The position numbers and the translations under genes are program-made. The notes under the pieces were generated by a model. It was not told where the DNA came from. It did not search any database and saw only the letters and a list, made by a program, of their open reading frames with translations. Of a stretch of DNA of 64,000 nt, positions 36,795 through 46,182 are shown piece by piece. The stretch's first letter is position 1; each line of letters opens with the position of its first letter. This stretch comes from Sphingopyxis flava (lineage in GTDB: Bacteria; Pseudomonadota; Alphaproteobacteria; Sphingomonadales; Sphingomonadaceae), in the NCBI RefSeq assembly GCF_900168005.1, contig NZ_FUYP01000007.1, positions 62,001-126,000 of the forward strand, read 5' to 3'.

Positions 36795-36952
36795 GATTTG
36801 CGTCCTTCGATTTGGCCGATCGCTGATTTCGCGCCAATCGCGAAACCCCTCCGGCTGTCGTCCGGCTTTGCGTACCAGTGCAAAGCAAACGGGGCGAACG
36901 GCACAAGGCCTCGCCCCGAATGCGGGCGCCTATACAGATTCGCGCGGAGAAA

Positions 36953-38338
36953 TCAAGCGCGGGCGAGCTTTTCGAGGAGTTCGTGCCCGAAGTCGGTGAG
37001 CGTGTCGTCGCGTGCGCCGAGGATCAGGATGCGGTCGCCCCGCCTCGCCTCGCCGAGCATCGCCGCGCCGCATTCTTCGCGGGTGGCAAGATGCACGGCG
37101 TCGCGTCCGTCTCCCACGATGTCGGCGACGAGCGCCTCGCTGCCGGCGCTGCGCTCGACGGTGCCGCCAAAATAGACGGGATCGCTGACAAAGAGCCTGT
37201 CCTTCTCCCGCATCCCCTTGACAAAGCTCGCGGCGAGTTCCTTGCCCATCTGGCGCAGCGGCCCATAGCCGTGCGGCTGGAAGAAGAGGAGCACGCGCCC
37301 TGGCAGTTCCGCCGCAGCGGCGAGGGTCGCAGCCACCTTGTCGGGATTGTGCGCAAAATCGTCGATCACGGTGACGCCGCCTGCCTGCCCGAGCACCTCA
37401 TAGCGCCGCGCGAGGCCCGCAAAATCGGCGAGCGCGGCGACCGACTGGGCGAGGGGAATATTGACCGCGCGCGCCGCGGCGATCGCGGCAAGTGCGTTGG
37501 CGGCATTGTGGCGGCCGGGCATCCGCAGCCGGACCTCGTGGCTGTCCCCGGCGAAATGCACATGGAAACGGCATCCATCGGCGAGCGGTTCGAAACCGCT
37601 CCCCCTCACCGCCGCCGCGTCGGAGAAACCGAAGCGCAGCACATTGCCTCCGCCAAGCAGCGGGGCGGATTCAGGATCGTCAGCGTTGATGACCGCGACC
37701 CGCGCCTTCGCCGCAAAATCGCCGAACAGCTGGTGCAGTTCAGCAAGGCTCTTGTGGTCGAGACTGATATTGGTGACCACTGCGACGTCGGGGCGATAGA
37801 GCGCGATCGAACCGTCGCTCTCGTCGACTTCGCTGACATAGGTCCCCGTGTCGCCGACCAGCGCGCTTGCAAAGGGGGTGTCGGGACGCGCAAAATTGCG
37901 CATCACCGCGCCGTTCATCACCGTAGGTTTGCGACCGGCGCTTTCGAGGATCCAGCCGATCATGCCGGTGACGGTCGACTTGCCGCTCGTCCCGCCGATG
38001 CCGATCGCGCGTTCCGCCTCGTTGAACAGCGCGGCGTTGAGATCGGCCCGGGTGAGGCGCGCAAGGCCGAGCGCCTTTGCTGCCGCGACGTCGGGAACAT
38101 TGTCCTCGACCGCGGCCGAGGCGACGAGCGTCTGCCCGGCGGCGATGCCGCTCCCGTCCTGCGGAAAGAGCGCGATGCCGCGGCTTTCGATCCAGCCGAA
38201 CTTTGTGGCCGAGCGGCCCTGGTCACGGCTCCGGTCGGAACCTGCGACCGAAGCACCGCGCGCAGCCACGATCATTGCCAGCGGCAGCATGCCCGACCCG
38301 CCGATGCCGCAGAAGAAATAGGATTTGTTTTCGGCCAT
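36953..38338 (-). CDS. Mur ligase family protein, second MurC/Mpl-type enzyme
   Basis: 461 residues. The N-terminal Rossmann-like domain starts with FFCGIGGSGMLPLA as in MurC/Mpl. The ATP site is GTSGKST (116-122) where MurC and Mpl usually have GTHGKTT. Then come DESDGS, NISLDHK and DDFAHNPDKV (DDYAHHP in MurC). Length matches Mpl (about 457). The canonical murC is present at 57768, so this is a second enzyme. It is divergent from an LD-carboxypeptidase of murein recycling, so an Mpl-like ligase reattaching tripeptide to UDP-MurNAc is my favoured role. Substrate is not proven; the altered P-loop is notable. Confidence 0.68.
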   Translation of the reverse strand: MAENKSYFFCGIGGSGMLPLAMIVAARGASVAGSDRSRDQGRSATKFGWIESRGIALFPQDGSGIAAGQTLVASAAVEDNVPDVAAAKALGLARLTRADLNAALFNEAERAIGIGGTSGKSTVTGMIGWILESAGRKPTVMNGAVMRNFARPDTPFASALVGDTGTYVSEVDESDGSIALYRPDVAVVTNISLDHKSLAELHQLFGDFAAKARVAVINADDPESAPLLGGGNVLRFGFSDAAAVRGSGFEPLADGCRFHVHFAGDSHEVRLRMPGRHNAANALAAIAAARAVNIPLAQSVAALADFAGLARRYEVLGQAGGVTVIDDFAHNPDKVAATLAAAAELPGRVLLFFQPHGYGPLRQMGKELAASFVKGMREKDRLFVSDPVYFGGTVERSAGSEALVADIVGDGRDAVHLATREECGAAMLGEARRGDRILILGARDDTLTDFGHELLEKLARA

Positions 38339-38470
38339 CGCGCGGCGTTATGGCTTTGGCGATGGCTTTGCAACCAGCGCGGCAACCTTCATCTGTCCGC
38401 ATCGTGCAGCATCCTCGGCAAACCGTTACGCCTCGATGCGCGGGGCGGAGCGAGTATAAAGGTTAACGTC

Positions 38471-39298
38471 ATGCGGATCGGTATTGTCGCCCCCTCCACT
38501 CCGATCCTGCCAGACGACGCCGAAGCCGTGCGCGCGATTGCCGCGATCGGCTATCCGGGCGTCGAACTCATTTTTGACGAACAATGTTTCGCGGTGCACG
38601 GCCATTTCGCGGGCGAAGACGGGCATCGCTTCGCCGCCCTGGTCGAAATGGCGAACCGCCCCGACATTGATGCGCTCTGGTTCGCGCGCGGCGGCTATGG
38701 CGCGTGCCGCATCGCTGCGGATGCGGTCGCCGCGATGACCCCCGCGGCGCGCGGCAAGGCATTTCTCGGCTATTCCGACCAGGGCAATCTTCTCGCCTGT
38801 CTCTACCGCGAGGGCTTCGATCATGTCGCGCACGGACCGATGGTCGCCGATATCCGCCGTGAGGGGGGCGAGGGCGCAGTACAGCGCGCGCTCGACTGGC
38901 TCGTCGCGCGCGATCCGGCAGCGTGCGAGCCCGGGCTCGAGCATGGCGCACGCCACGCCGCGTTCAATCTGATGACATTGTCGATGCTGCTCGGCACGCC
39001 CCTCGAGCCTGACCTTTCCGGCCATGTGCTGCTCGTCGAAGAGGTGAGCGAATATCTTTACGCCTTCGACCGCGCCTTCTTCCATGTCGCGAGCGTGCTC
39101 GCGCCGCGCGGGCTTGCGGGTCTTCGCCTTGGCCGCGTCAGCGACATTCCAAAGAATGACCGCCCCTTCGGCCTCGAGGCGGAGGATATTGCGCGCGGCT
39201 GGTGCGCGCGCACCGGCATCTCCTGGCTCGGCCGCGCTGATATCGGCCACGATGCGGCGAACAAGGTCGTGCCCTTCGGCTTGCATCGCGCCAGGTGA
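38471..39298 (+). CDS. ldcA: LD-carboxypeptidase (family S66)
   Basis: 275 residues from ATG 38471. The S66 pattern is complete: FARGGYGACR, the nucleophile Ser in GYSDQGNLL, the Glu of EEVSEYLYAFDR and the His of IGHDAANKVVPFG. Family members remove the terminal D-Ala from the L-Ala-D-Glu-DAP-D-Ala tetrapeptide in the cytoplasm during murein recycling. The divergent Mur ligase 132 bases away could use the tripeptide product. No signal peptide is present, as expected. Confidence 0.88.
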   Translation: MRIGIVAPSTPILPDDAEAVRAIAAIGYPGVELIFDEQCFAVHGHFAGEDGHRFAALVEMANRPDIDALWFARGGYGACRIAADAVAAMTPAARGKAFLGYSDQGNLLACLYREGFDHVAHGPMVADIRREGGEGAVQRALDWLVARDPAACEPGLEHGARHAAFNLMTLSMLLGTPLEPDLSGHVLLVEEVSEYLYAFDRAFFHVASVLAPRGLAGLRLGRVSDIPKNDRPFGLEAEDIARGWCARTGISWLGRADIGHDAANKVVPFGLHRAR

Positions 39299-39342
39299 GG
39301 GAATAGGCGCGGGCCGGATAAAGAACAGGCAGGGGACGCAAT

Positions 39343-40281
39343 ATGCGTGCATTCATTTTTCCGGGTCAGGGCAGCCAGACGGTCGGCATGGGCAAAGCGC
39401 TTGCCGACGCGTCGCCGGCGGCGCGCGAGGTGTTCGAGGAGGTCGATGAGGCGCTCGGCCAGAAGCTCTTCAAGCTGATGAGCGAGGGGCCCGAGGACGA
39501 ACTCACCCTCACCGAAAACGCTCAGCCCGCGATCATGGCAAACGCGATCGCAACATTGCGCGTGCTCGAAAAGGAAGGCGGGGCGACGCTTGCCGCCAAT
39601 GCCGATTATGTCGCGGGCCACAGCCTCGGCGAATATAGCGCGCTCTGCGCAGCCGGGGCATTCGACCTTGCAACAACCGCGCGCCTTCTCAAGACCAGGG
39701 GGCAGGCGATGCAGAGGGCGGTTCCGGTCGGCGTTGGCGCGATGGCGGCGCTGCTCGGCGCCGATATCGAGACCGCGCAAAAGCTTGCGGATGCAGCGGC
39801 CGAGGGCGAGGTCTGCACCGTCGCCAACGACAACGACCCCTCGCAGGTCGTGATCTCGGGCCACAGGGGCGCGGTTGAGCGCGCCGTGGCACTCGTCAAG
39901 GATTACGGCATAAAGCGGGGCGTGCTGCTGCCCGTCTCCGCGCCCTTCCACTGTCCGCTGATGCAGGCCGCTGCCGACGCAATGGCCGAGGCGCTCGGCG
40001 CGAATCCGCCTGCCGCGCCGCTCGTCCCGGTGATCGCGAATGTGACGGCAAGCCCCGCAAGCGATGCCGACACAATCCGCGACCTTCTGGTCGCCCAGGT
40101 GACTGGCCGCGTTCGCTGGCGCGAAAGCGTCGGCGCGATGGAAGCGATCGGCGTTGGACAGTTCGTCGAACTCGGCGGCAAGATTCTCTCGCCCATGGTC
40201 AAGCGCAGCGCGTCGGGCGAGGTCGGAACGGTGAGCGTGATCTCGATGGACGATATCGAAGCGCTGCTGAAGGCGCTTTGA
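39343..40281 (+). CDS. fabD: Malonyl-CoA-ACP transacylase
   Basis: 312 residues from ATG 39343. FIFPGQGSQTVGMGK at the N-terminus, the nucleophile Ser94 in GHSLGEY, the Arg of KTRGQAMQ, and the His of SAPFHCPLM. It transfers malonate to acyl carrier protein for fatty acid elongation. fabG follows 29 bases later on the same strand, forming the usual fab pair. Length normal. Confidence 0.95.
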   Translation: MRAFIFPGQGSQTVGMGKALADASPAAREVFEEVDEALGQKLFKLMSEGPEDELTLTENAQPAIMANAIATLRVLEKEGGATLAANADYVAGHSLGEYSALCAAGAFDLATTARLLKTRGQAMQRAVPVGVGAMAALLGADIETAQKLADAAAEGEVCTVANDNDPSQVVISGHRGAVERAVALVKDYGIKRGVLLPVSAPFHCPLMQAAADAMAEALGANPPAAPLVPVIANVTASPASDADTIRDLLVAQVTGRVRWRESVGAMEAIGVGQFVELGGKILSPMVKRSASGEVGTVSVISMDDIEALLKAL

Positions 40282-40310
40282 GGCTTTTTTTCCGATTTCA
40301 GGAGAGTAGA

Positions 40311-41054
40311 ATGTTCGACCTAACCGGCATGACCGCGCTCGTTACCGGCGCTTCGGGCGGCATCGGATCCGCGATCGCTGCGGCGCTTGCTGCGCAAGGC
40401 GCGCGGCTCGCCGTGTCGGGGTCCAATGCCGACAAGCTCAATACCTTTCGCGAAATGCTCGGCGGGGATCATGTGGCACTGCCGTGCGATCTCGGCGACG
40501 CTGCCGCGGTCGATGCGCTGGTGCCTTCGGCGCTCGAGGCGCTCGGCGGCACGCTCGACATTCTCGTCAACAATGCCGGCGTGACGCGCGACAATCTGAT
40601 CCTGCGGATGAAGGACGAGGAATGGTCGGATGTCATCCGTATCAACCTCGAGGCCAATTTCCGCCTGGCGCGCGCCGCAGCCAAGCCGATGATGAAGGCG
40701 CGCTTCGGTCGCATCATCTCGATCACCAGCGTCGTCGGCGCGACGGGCAACCCCGGGCAAGCCAATTATGCTGCTTCGAAGGCTGGCGTCACTGGCATGA
40801 CCAAGGCGCTTGCGCAGGAGCTTGCGAGCCGAAATGTGACCGTCAATTGCGTCGCACCCGGCTTTATCGCGACCGCGATGACCGAAGTCCTGCCCGACGC
40901 GCAGAAGGAAGCGCTCAATCAGCGCATTCCCGCGGGCCGGATGGGCGAGGGCAGCGATATCGCCGCTGCTGTCGTCTATCTCGCGTCCAAGGAGGCCGGT
41001 TATGTGACCGGCCAGACGATCCATGTGAACGGCGGGATGGCGATGCTCTCCTGA
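40311..41054 (+). CDS. fabG: 3-oxoacyl-ACP reductase
   Basis: 247 residues from ATG 40311 with AGGAGAG upstream. A short-chain dehydrogenase with NADP(H) motif TGASGGIGSAIA, NNAGVTRDN, and the catalytic Ser140, Tyr153 and Lys157 (ITSVVGATGNPGQANYAASKAG). It carries out the first reduction of each fatty acid elongation cycle. The context with fabD separates it from the many other SDRs. Length normal for FabG. Confidence 0.94.
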   Translation: MFDLTGMTALVTGASGGIGSAIAAALAAQGARLAVSGSNADKLNTFREMLGGDHVALPCDLGDAAAVDALVPSALEALGGTLDILVNNAGVTRDNLILRMKDEEWSDVIRINLEANFRLARAAAKPMMKARFGRIISITSVVGATGNPGQANYAASKAGVTGMTKALAQELASRNVTVNCVAPGFIATAMTEVLPDAQKEALNQRIPAGRMGEGSDIAAAVVYLASKEAGYVTGQTIHVNGGMAMLS

Positions 41055-41064
41055 ATGCAAGCGA

Positions 41065-41086
41065 GCCGGGCCCGGCAGGGCCCGGC
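41065..41086. terminator. GC-rich hairpin between fabG and the zinc receptor gene
   Basis: GCCGGGCCC (41065-41073) pairs perfectly with GGGCCCGGC (41078-41086) around GGCA. The T-run is missing, so it may act with Rho or simply stabilise the 3' ends of the two converging transcripts. Confidence 0.55.
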
Positions 41087-41115
41087 CCGATCCTCGCGGG
41101 CGCGCAGAGGAGGGG

Positions 41116-43233
41116 TTAGAAGCTCGCGCGCGCCGTGACGCGGAAATCGCGCCCGGCCAGCGGCACATAATCCTTGGTGAAGCTCGCATGGCGGCGCGCC
41201 TCGACGTCGAAGATATTGTTCGCCGACAGGCTGAGCGTCAGATTCTGCGCGTCGCGAAGCGGGCGCCAGTTCAGCGATGCATTGACGAGTGTAAAGCCCT
41301 TGGTCGGGGTTTCAAATTGCGCGACCCGGCGCTGACCATCGGTCCACTCGACCTCGATGCGCGCATCGAGACTTTCGCTTTGCGCCTCCATGCCCCCGAG
41401 CACGCGCAGGGGAGGTATCCGCGGCACGTTGCGGTCGAGCCCGGCGCCCTTGATCCTGGCGCGCGTCATGTCGGCGGTGACGTCGCCGACGATGTTGAAC
41501 CCGCCGAGCTGCGCGAGCCGCGCGCCCGCCTCCGCCTCGAACCCCCAGACGCGCGCGGCGCGCTGGAAATATCGGAAGACGGGAAGCTCGTCCTCCTCGG
41601 CGCCGGTGGCCGCCGAATAGATGAAATTGTCGAACCAGTTCGCATAGCCCGTCAGGCTGAGATTGAAGGCACCGGTCTTGAGCTTGAACGAGGCCTCGGT
41701 CCCCCAGTTCGATTCACGCTTGAGGTCGGGGTTGCCGAGCTCGAAGCTCTGCGTTGCGATGTGGGGGCCGTTCGACAAGAGTTCCTCGGCTGACGGCGCC
41801 CGCACGGCGCGTGAGGCCGACAGTCCGAACTTTGCGCCCTCGAAAATCTCATAGGTGAGACCAAGTGCGCCCGAGACGCTGCCGAAACTTCGTTCAAATC
41901 CCAGCGCCGGCGCCCGGACACTGGTCTTCTCGTAGCGAGCAGCCGCCTCAAGACCGAGCGGGCCGGAGCTATATTCCTGCAGCGTGAACAGCGCGAACTG
42001 GTCGGTGAGGGTGCGCGGTACGAATGCCTCCGCGCCGACCGCATCGAGATCGCGGTGGCTATACTGGACGCCGCTCGCGCCGCGCCAGCCGCCGCGGTCG
42101 CTTTGCGCCAGTTCGATCCGGCCTTCGACGCCCTGGTTGGTGAAGATGGTGCCCACCTCGTCGCCTTCAAACTCGGTGTGCCTATAATCGGCAAAGCCTG
42201 CACGGATGCGCAGCTTGTCGAACAAGCCATCACCCAGTTCCACTTCGCCGCGCAGGTCGGCGCGCCATTGCTTCATGCCGATGGTAACGGGGCCTTCGCC
42301 ATGGTCGTGGCCGCCGTCTTCGCCTTCGCCTTGATGATCGTGGGCTGTAGCGGGGCGCTCGGGGACGCCGTAGAGGGTGTCGAAATAGCCAAGGGAAATG
42401 CCAAGCTGCCCGCCATCGTTGATGAGCGCCAGCCCGCCGCCCGCGGTCCAGGTCCGGCTCTGCGTATTGTCGATCCTGCCGCGCCTTCCCGCCTCTGCCG
42501 ATCGTTCGGCGGCTTCGTCGGCATGTCCCTCCTCGAGCTCTTCTGCTGCAAGTTCGAGAAGAGCGCTTCGAATTCCGGGTCCGTAGACGAAGCCGCCGCT
42601 GCGCATGTCGCCCGTCTTGCGCCAGCTTGCGTCGACGTGCGCGACGATCTGCGGGGTGAGCGCGATGTCGAGCGAACTCCCGATATTCCGGTCGTCCGCC
42701 GCACTCGCATAGCCGCCGATCGCGTCGACATGGACGTGGTCCGCGGGCACTTTGCGCGGAATCCTGCGGTCGAACAGATTGACCGCCCCGCCGATGGCCT
42801 GGCTGCCGAACAGGAGGACGGCAGGCCCGCGCAGGATTTCGACGCGCTCCACGGTCAGCGGGTCGACGGTCACTGCATGGTCGGCGGAAGTGTTCGACGC
42901 GTCGATCGACCCGATCCCGTCGGTCAGAACCTTGACGCGCTCGCCTGCAAAGCCGCGAAGGACAGGGCGCGAGGCGCCGGGTGAGAAGCTGGTGGCCGAG
43001 ACGCCCGGCTGACGGGTAAGCGTGTCGCCGATCTGGCCGCGCATATCGCGCGCGAGCTCGTCACCTTCGAGCACCGATACATTGCCGAGAATGTCGAGGC
43101 TGCGAACATAAGGGGCGGTGACGACGATCGCGTCGCCCGTATGGACATCGTCGTCAATTCCTGTCTCCTGCGCAAGAGCGGGGGCAGCAAGGAGGAGGGC
43201 GAGGGTCAGAAAGGAGGCGGGGAGAAGGCGCAT
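41116..43233 (-). CDS. znuD: TonB-dependent receptor, ZnuD-like (zinc uptake)
   Basis: 705 residues, signal peptide MRLLPASFLTLALLLAAPALAQ. The plug has AIVVTAPYVRSLDILG, GASRPVLRGFAGERVKVLTDGIG.IDAS, SADHAVTVDPL and VEILRGPAVLLFGSQAIGGAVN, the pattern of ZnuD and related receptors. An extracellular loop around residues 297-313 is very rich in His, Asp, Glu and Gly (AHDHQGEGEDGGHDHGEG), suited to binding Zn2+. A Zur-like palindrome lies 47 bases before the start. It should import zinc when scarce. The C-terminus ends DFRVTARASF. Zinc specificity is inferred from the loop and subfamily. Confidence 0.82.
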   Translation of the reverse strand: MRLLPASFLTLALLLAAPALAQETGIDDDVHTGDAIVVTAPYVRSLDILGNVSVLEGDELARDMRGQIGDTLTRQPGVSATSFSPGASRPVLRGFAGERVKVLTDGIGSIDASNTSADHAVTVDPLTVERVEILRGPAVLLFGSQAIGGAVNLFDRRIPRKVPADHVHVDAIGGYASAADDRNIGSSLDIALTPQIVAHVDASWRKTGDMRSGGFVYGPGIRSALLELAAEELEEGHADEAAERSAEAGRRGRIDNTQSRTWTAGGGLALINDGGQLGISLGYFDTLYGVPERPATAHDHQGEGEDGGHDHGEGPVTIGMKQWRADLRGEVELGDGLFDKLRIRAGFADYRHTEFEGDEVGTIFTNQGVEGRIELAQSDRGGWRGASGVQYSHRDLDAVGAEAFVPRTLTDQFALFTLQEYSSGPLGLEAAARYEKTSVRAPALGFERSFGSVSGALGLTYEIFEGAKFGLSASRAVRAPSAEELLSNGPHIATQSFELGNPDLKRESNWGTEASFKLKTGAFNLSLTGYANWFDNFIYSAATGAEEDELPVFRYFQRAARVWGFEAEAGARLAQLGGFNIVGDVTADMTRARIKGAGLDRNVPRIPPLRVLGGMEAQSESLDARIEVEWTDGQRRVAQFETPTKGFTLVNASLNWRPLRDAQNLTLSLSANNIFDVEARRHASFTKDYVPLAGRDFRVTARASF

Positions 43234-43279
43234 GCGGGAAGGATTCCTGTGTTTACTGGCTTTCGCTGGGGGGTGCCCA

Positions 43280-43297
43280 GTAATGATATATTGTTAC
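43280..43297 (-). promoter_or_regulatory. Candidate Zur operator of the zinc receptor gene
   Basis: GTAATGATATATTGTTAC is an 18-bp near-palindrome (GTAA, ATATAT and TTAC match their reverse complements) in an AT-rich island of a GC-rich region, upstream of the ZnuD-like gene. It resembles the AT-rich palindromes bound by Fur-family regulators such as Zur. The exact alphaproteobacterial consensus was not compared by computation. Confidence 0.5.
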
Positions 43298-43431
43298 AGG
43301 CACAACCCCTCGGTTTGGTTTTGACCTGCCGTTCGTCCCTGCTTGCGGCGCGCTCGTCGACAAAGGCAAGTCTCGGCGGGGGCAAGCGAAGCTGTCTTGC
43401 GATGGATGGGGTGCGGGCTTAGATCAGGGAC

Positions 43432-44412
43432 ATGATCATTGCGGAAAACAGCCTGGACCTGATTGGTCACACGCCGCTGGTGCTCCTCAAGGGACCGAGC
43501 GAAGCGACCGGATGCGAAATCTGGGGCAAGTGCGAATATGCCAATCCGGGCGGATCGGTGAAGGATCGCGCCGCCCTTTATATCGTGCGCGACGCCGAAG
43601 CGAATGGAAGCCTGCGGCCCGGCGGGACAATCGTCGAGGGGACGGCGGGGAACACGGGCATCGGCCTTGCGCTCGTTGCCAACGCGCTTGGCTACAAGAC
43701 GATCATCGTCATGCCCGACAATCAGAGCGCTGAGAAGATGGCGACGATCCGCGCGCTCGGCGCCGAACTCGTCCTCGTGCCGCCCGCGCCCTTCGCGAAC
43801 CCAGGTCATTTCGTCCACACCTCGCGCCGCATTGCCGAGGAAACCGACAATGCGATCTGGGCCAACCAGTTCGACAATATCGCAAACCGCAAGGCGCATA
43901 TCTTCGGCACGGCCGAGGAGATATGGGAGCAGATGGGCGGGCGCATCGACGGCTTCACCTGCGCTGCCGGGACCGGCGGAACGATTGCCGGGACGGGTCT
44001 CGGGCTGAAGGCGAAGAATGAAAAGATCACCGTGGCCCTCACCGATCCGCACGGCGCAGGCCTTTACAACTATTACAAGTGCGGCGAGCTGAAACCTGTG
44101 GGATCGAGCGTCGCCGAGGGGATCGGCCAGAACCGCATCACCGCCAATCTCGAAGGCGCGCCGATCGATACGCAATTTCGCATCTCCGATATCGAAGGGC
44201 TCGCTGTCGTGCGGCAACTGCTCAACGAAGAGGGGCTGTGCCTTGGCCTTTCGTCGGGCATCAACGTCGCGGGCGCGATGGCCCTTGCGCGCCAGCTCGG
44301 ACCTGGCAAGCGCATCGCAACCATCCTTTGCGACAGCGGGTTTCGCTATCTCTCGACGCTCTACAACCCCGAGTGGCTGGCGAGCAAGGGACTGGCGGAG
44401 GATCAGGCGTGA
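43432..44412 (+). CDS. cysK: Cysteine synthase A
   Basis: 326 residues from ATG 43432. PLP Lys44 sits in GGSVKDRAA, the substrate loop is EGTAGNTGIGLA, and the phosphate-binding loop is TGGTIAGTG. The enzyme makes cysteine from O-acetylserine and sulfide in the cytoplasm. The loop spelling (GTAGNTG instead of GTSGNTG) matches the subtype common in alphaproteobacteria. Two membrane-protein genes of unknown role follow in tight overlap. Confidence 0.9.
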   Translation: MIIAENSLDLIGHTPLVLLKGPSEATGCEIWGKCEYANPGGSVKDRAALYIVRDAEANGSLRPGGTIVEGTAGNTGIGLALVANALGYKTIIVMPDNQSAEKMATIRALGAELVLVPPAPFANPGHFVHTSRRIAEETDNAIWANQFDNIANRKAHIFGTAEEIWEQMGGRIDGFTCAAGTGGTIAGTGLGLKAKNEKITVALTDPHGAGLYNYYKCGELKPVGSSVAEGIGQNRITANLEGAPIDTQFRISDIEGLAVVRQLLNEEGLCLGLSSGINVAGAMALARQLGPGKRIATILCDSGFRYLSTLYNPEWLASKGLAEDQA

Positions 44413-44786
44413 GGCGAGCGGGCATTTTGACCGAAACCCCTGCGAAGGCGCCCGCCGCGGCGGCGACGCCCGAGCATGATACGATGCGGCGGCTGCAGAT
44501 TGGCGTCGCGGGCCTCGTCATCGTGCTGTTGCTCGTCGGTCTCGCCGGGCTGATCGGCGAGCGGGCGCGCGAAAAGGCGGCGGCCGACGCGCCCGTGTCC
44601 ACCGAGGTCAAGATGCCGGGCGACCCCTCGAAGGCACCGAGCGCGCCGCTTGAGGAACTCGGCGTCCAGCCGGTGTCGAAGGACGAGAATGAGGCGGTCG
44701 CGGTGAAGATTCCGCAGACGGTTCCGACCGTCCCCGACCTGCAGCCCGACCCCGAATTGCAGCGCGCGCGCCAAGCCAAGCAGTGA
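44409..44786 (+). CDS. Single-span membrane protein, unknown function
   Basis: 125 residues if begun at GTG 44409, overlapping the cysK stop by 4 bases (GTGA). Ala/Pro-rich N-terminus (ETPAKAPAAAATPEH), one membrane span at about residues 30-49 (LQIGVAGLVIVLLLVGLAGLI), then a hydrophilic Pro/Glu-rich periplasmic tail. Not recognised. It overlaps the next gene by 4 bases and is translationally coupled with it. Confidence 0.65.
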   Translation: MRRAGILTETPAKAPAAAATPEHDTMRRLQIGVAGLVIVLLLVGLAGLIGERAREKAAADAPVSTEVKMPGDPSKAPSAPLEELGVQPVSKDENEAVAVKIPQTVPTVPDLQPDPELQRARQAKQ

Positions 44787-45931
44787 TTGCGCGCCTGCGC
44801 CCGCTTTGCATTGCGGCGCTGCTTCTTTTGCTGACCTGGCTAGCGGGCAGCCAGCGCGCGCTCGGCCGTGTCGATCCGGCGCTGGCGCTGCCGCTCCTTC
44901 CCTTGCCGATGCTGCTGCTCGCCCTGTGGCAGCGCGATGATCCGCCCGGCCTCAAGAAGCGCACGATCATTGCGGTGCTGATTGCCATTGCGGTCGGGCA
45001 GGGCACGCTCGCCGCGCTCCTGGCCGGGCGCCCGGGACTGGGCCAGATCGCGCTCATTCTTGCCGCAAGCTGCGTGGCCAGCTTCTTGTTCGAGGCGACC
45101 ATGCGGCGGCGCAAATCGAGGCGCTTCCTTCGGGTCCTGGTCGCCGTGCTCGCGGCCGCGGTCTGGTTTGTCGCCAGCCATGCCCTTCTTGCGCGCCTCT
45201 ACCGCGCGCCAGCGCCCCTGACGGGGGCGCCGGTCGTCACCATGCTCACCGGCCTTCCGCTCCGCTGGGCAGGAGATGATTTGCCTGAGATGATCGCGGC
45301 CGGCGCGCAGGACGATCCCGCGCTTTCACGGATCGAAGCGGACGGACCGGTCCTGCTCGTGGACAGTCTTGCCGACCATGTTCCGCGCCCGGGGGGCACG
45401 CTTCTGCTTGCACACCCGCGTGCGCTCGCCCCGCGCGAGCTTGTCGCGGTCGATGCTTTCGTGCGCGGAGGCGGCCGCGCGGTGATCCTCGCCGACGCGC
45501 TCTCGGGCTGGCCGGCCCGACACCCGCTCGGCGATCCGCGCAATCCGCCGGTAACCAGCCTTCTGACGCCTTTGCTCGATCATTGGGGCATAACGCTGGG
45601 CGCTGCGCCCGTCGGCGAGCGAGCCGCCGAGGCTCATGATGTGGACGGCCGCAGGCTCCGGCTCTTCAGCGCCGGGCGCTTTGAACGTCTTCCGCCCGGC
45701 TGCGCGACTTTTGCAGGAGAGCGCATCGCGCAATGCCGGATCGGCGCGGGCGAGGCCTGGCTGGTCGGCGACGCCGACCTGCTTTTCGCGCCCTTGTGGC
45801 AGCCGGCGGTCCGAGGTGCAGACCATCTTCGGCGCGCCGACACGATGGAGTGGCTGGCCGCGCACCTGCGCGGGGAGGATGCGGCCGCCGCACTGCTCAA
45901 CCCGATCTGGGTCCGCGCGCCTCGATCCTGA
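44783..45931 (+). CDS. Membrane protein with a GldG/DUF4350-like soluble domain
   Basis: 382 residues from GTG 44783. Four hydrophobic segments in the first 150 residues (around 10-22, 32-48, 62-80, 88-100 and 118-135) lead into a soluble domain with LLLAHPRALAPRELVAVDAFVRGGGRAVILAD, which resembles the glutamine-amidotransferase-like periplasmic domain of ABC-type GldG/DUF4350 proteins (a strand, L.P.EL..ID.FV..GG..L). The function is unknown. Third gene of the cysK group; 414 bases of promoter region to mraZ follow. Confidence 0.62.
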   Translation: MIARLRPLCIAALLLLLTWLAGSQRALGRVDPALALPLLPLPMLLLALWQRDDPPGLKKRTIIAVLIAIAVGQGTLAALLAGRPGLGQIALILAASCVASFLFEATMRRRKSRRFLRVLVAVLAAAVWFVASHALLARLYRAPAPLTGAPVVTMLTGLPLRWAGDDLPEMIAAGAQDDPALSRIEADGPVLLVDSLADHVPRPGGTLLLAHPRALAPRELVAVDAFVRGGGRAVILADALSGWPARHPLGDPRNPPVTSLLTPLLDHWGITLGAAPVGERAAEAHDVDGRRLRLFSAGRFERLPPGCATFAGERIAQCRIGAGEAWLVGDADLLFAPLWQPAVRGADHLRRADTMEWLAAHLRGEDAAAALLNPIWVRAPRS

Positions 45932-46182
45932 AACTTGCTTTCCGCGTCGCGGGGAAGCGCCCCGCAGGACGCTGGAGCCCTTCATGCGCCGTCTTTTCTT
46001 CTCGGCCGAGCGCAGGGGATGGCTTTGCTCCAAGGCGTCTCGGCCGCGCCCCCGGCAAAGCTGGGTGCCCGCGTCCCGGCCCATCCGGCCCGGTCGGCTC
46101 AAGCCTCCCGCGCCGCGGTTTGCGACCCGGAACGATCCCCCGCGGCCCCGTTTCCATTTAATATTGCGGCAAATTGGGGCCG

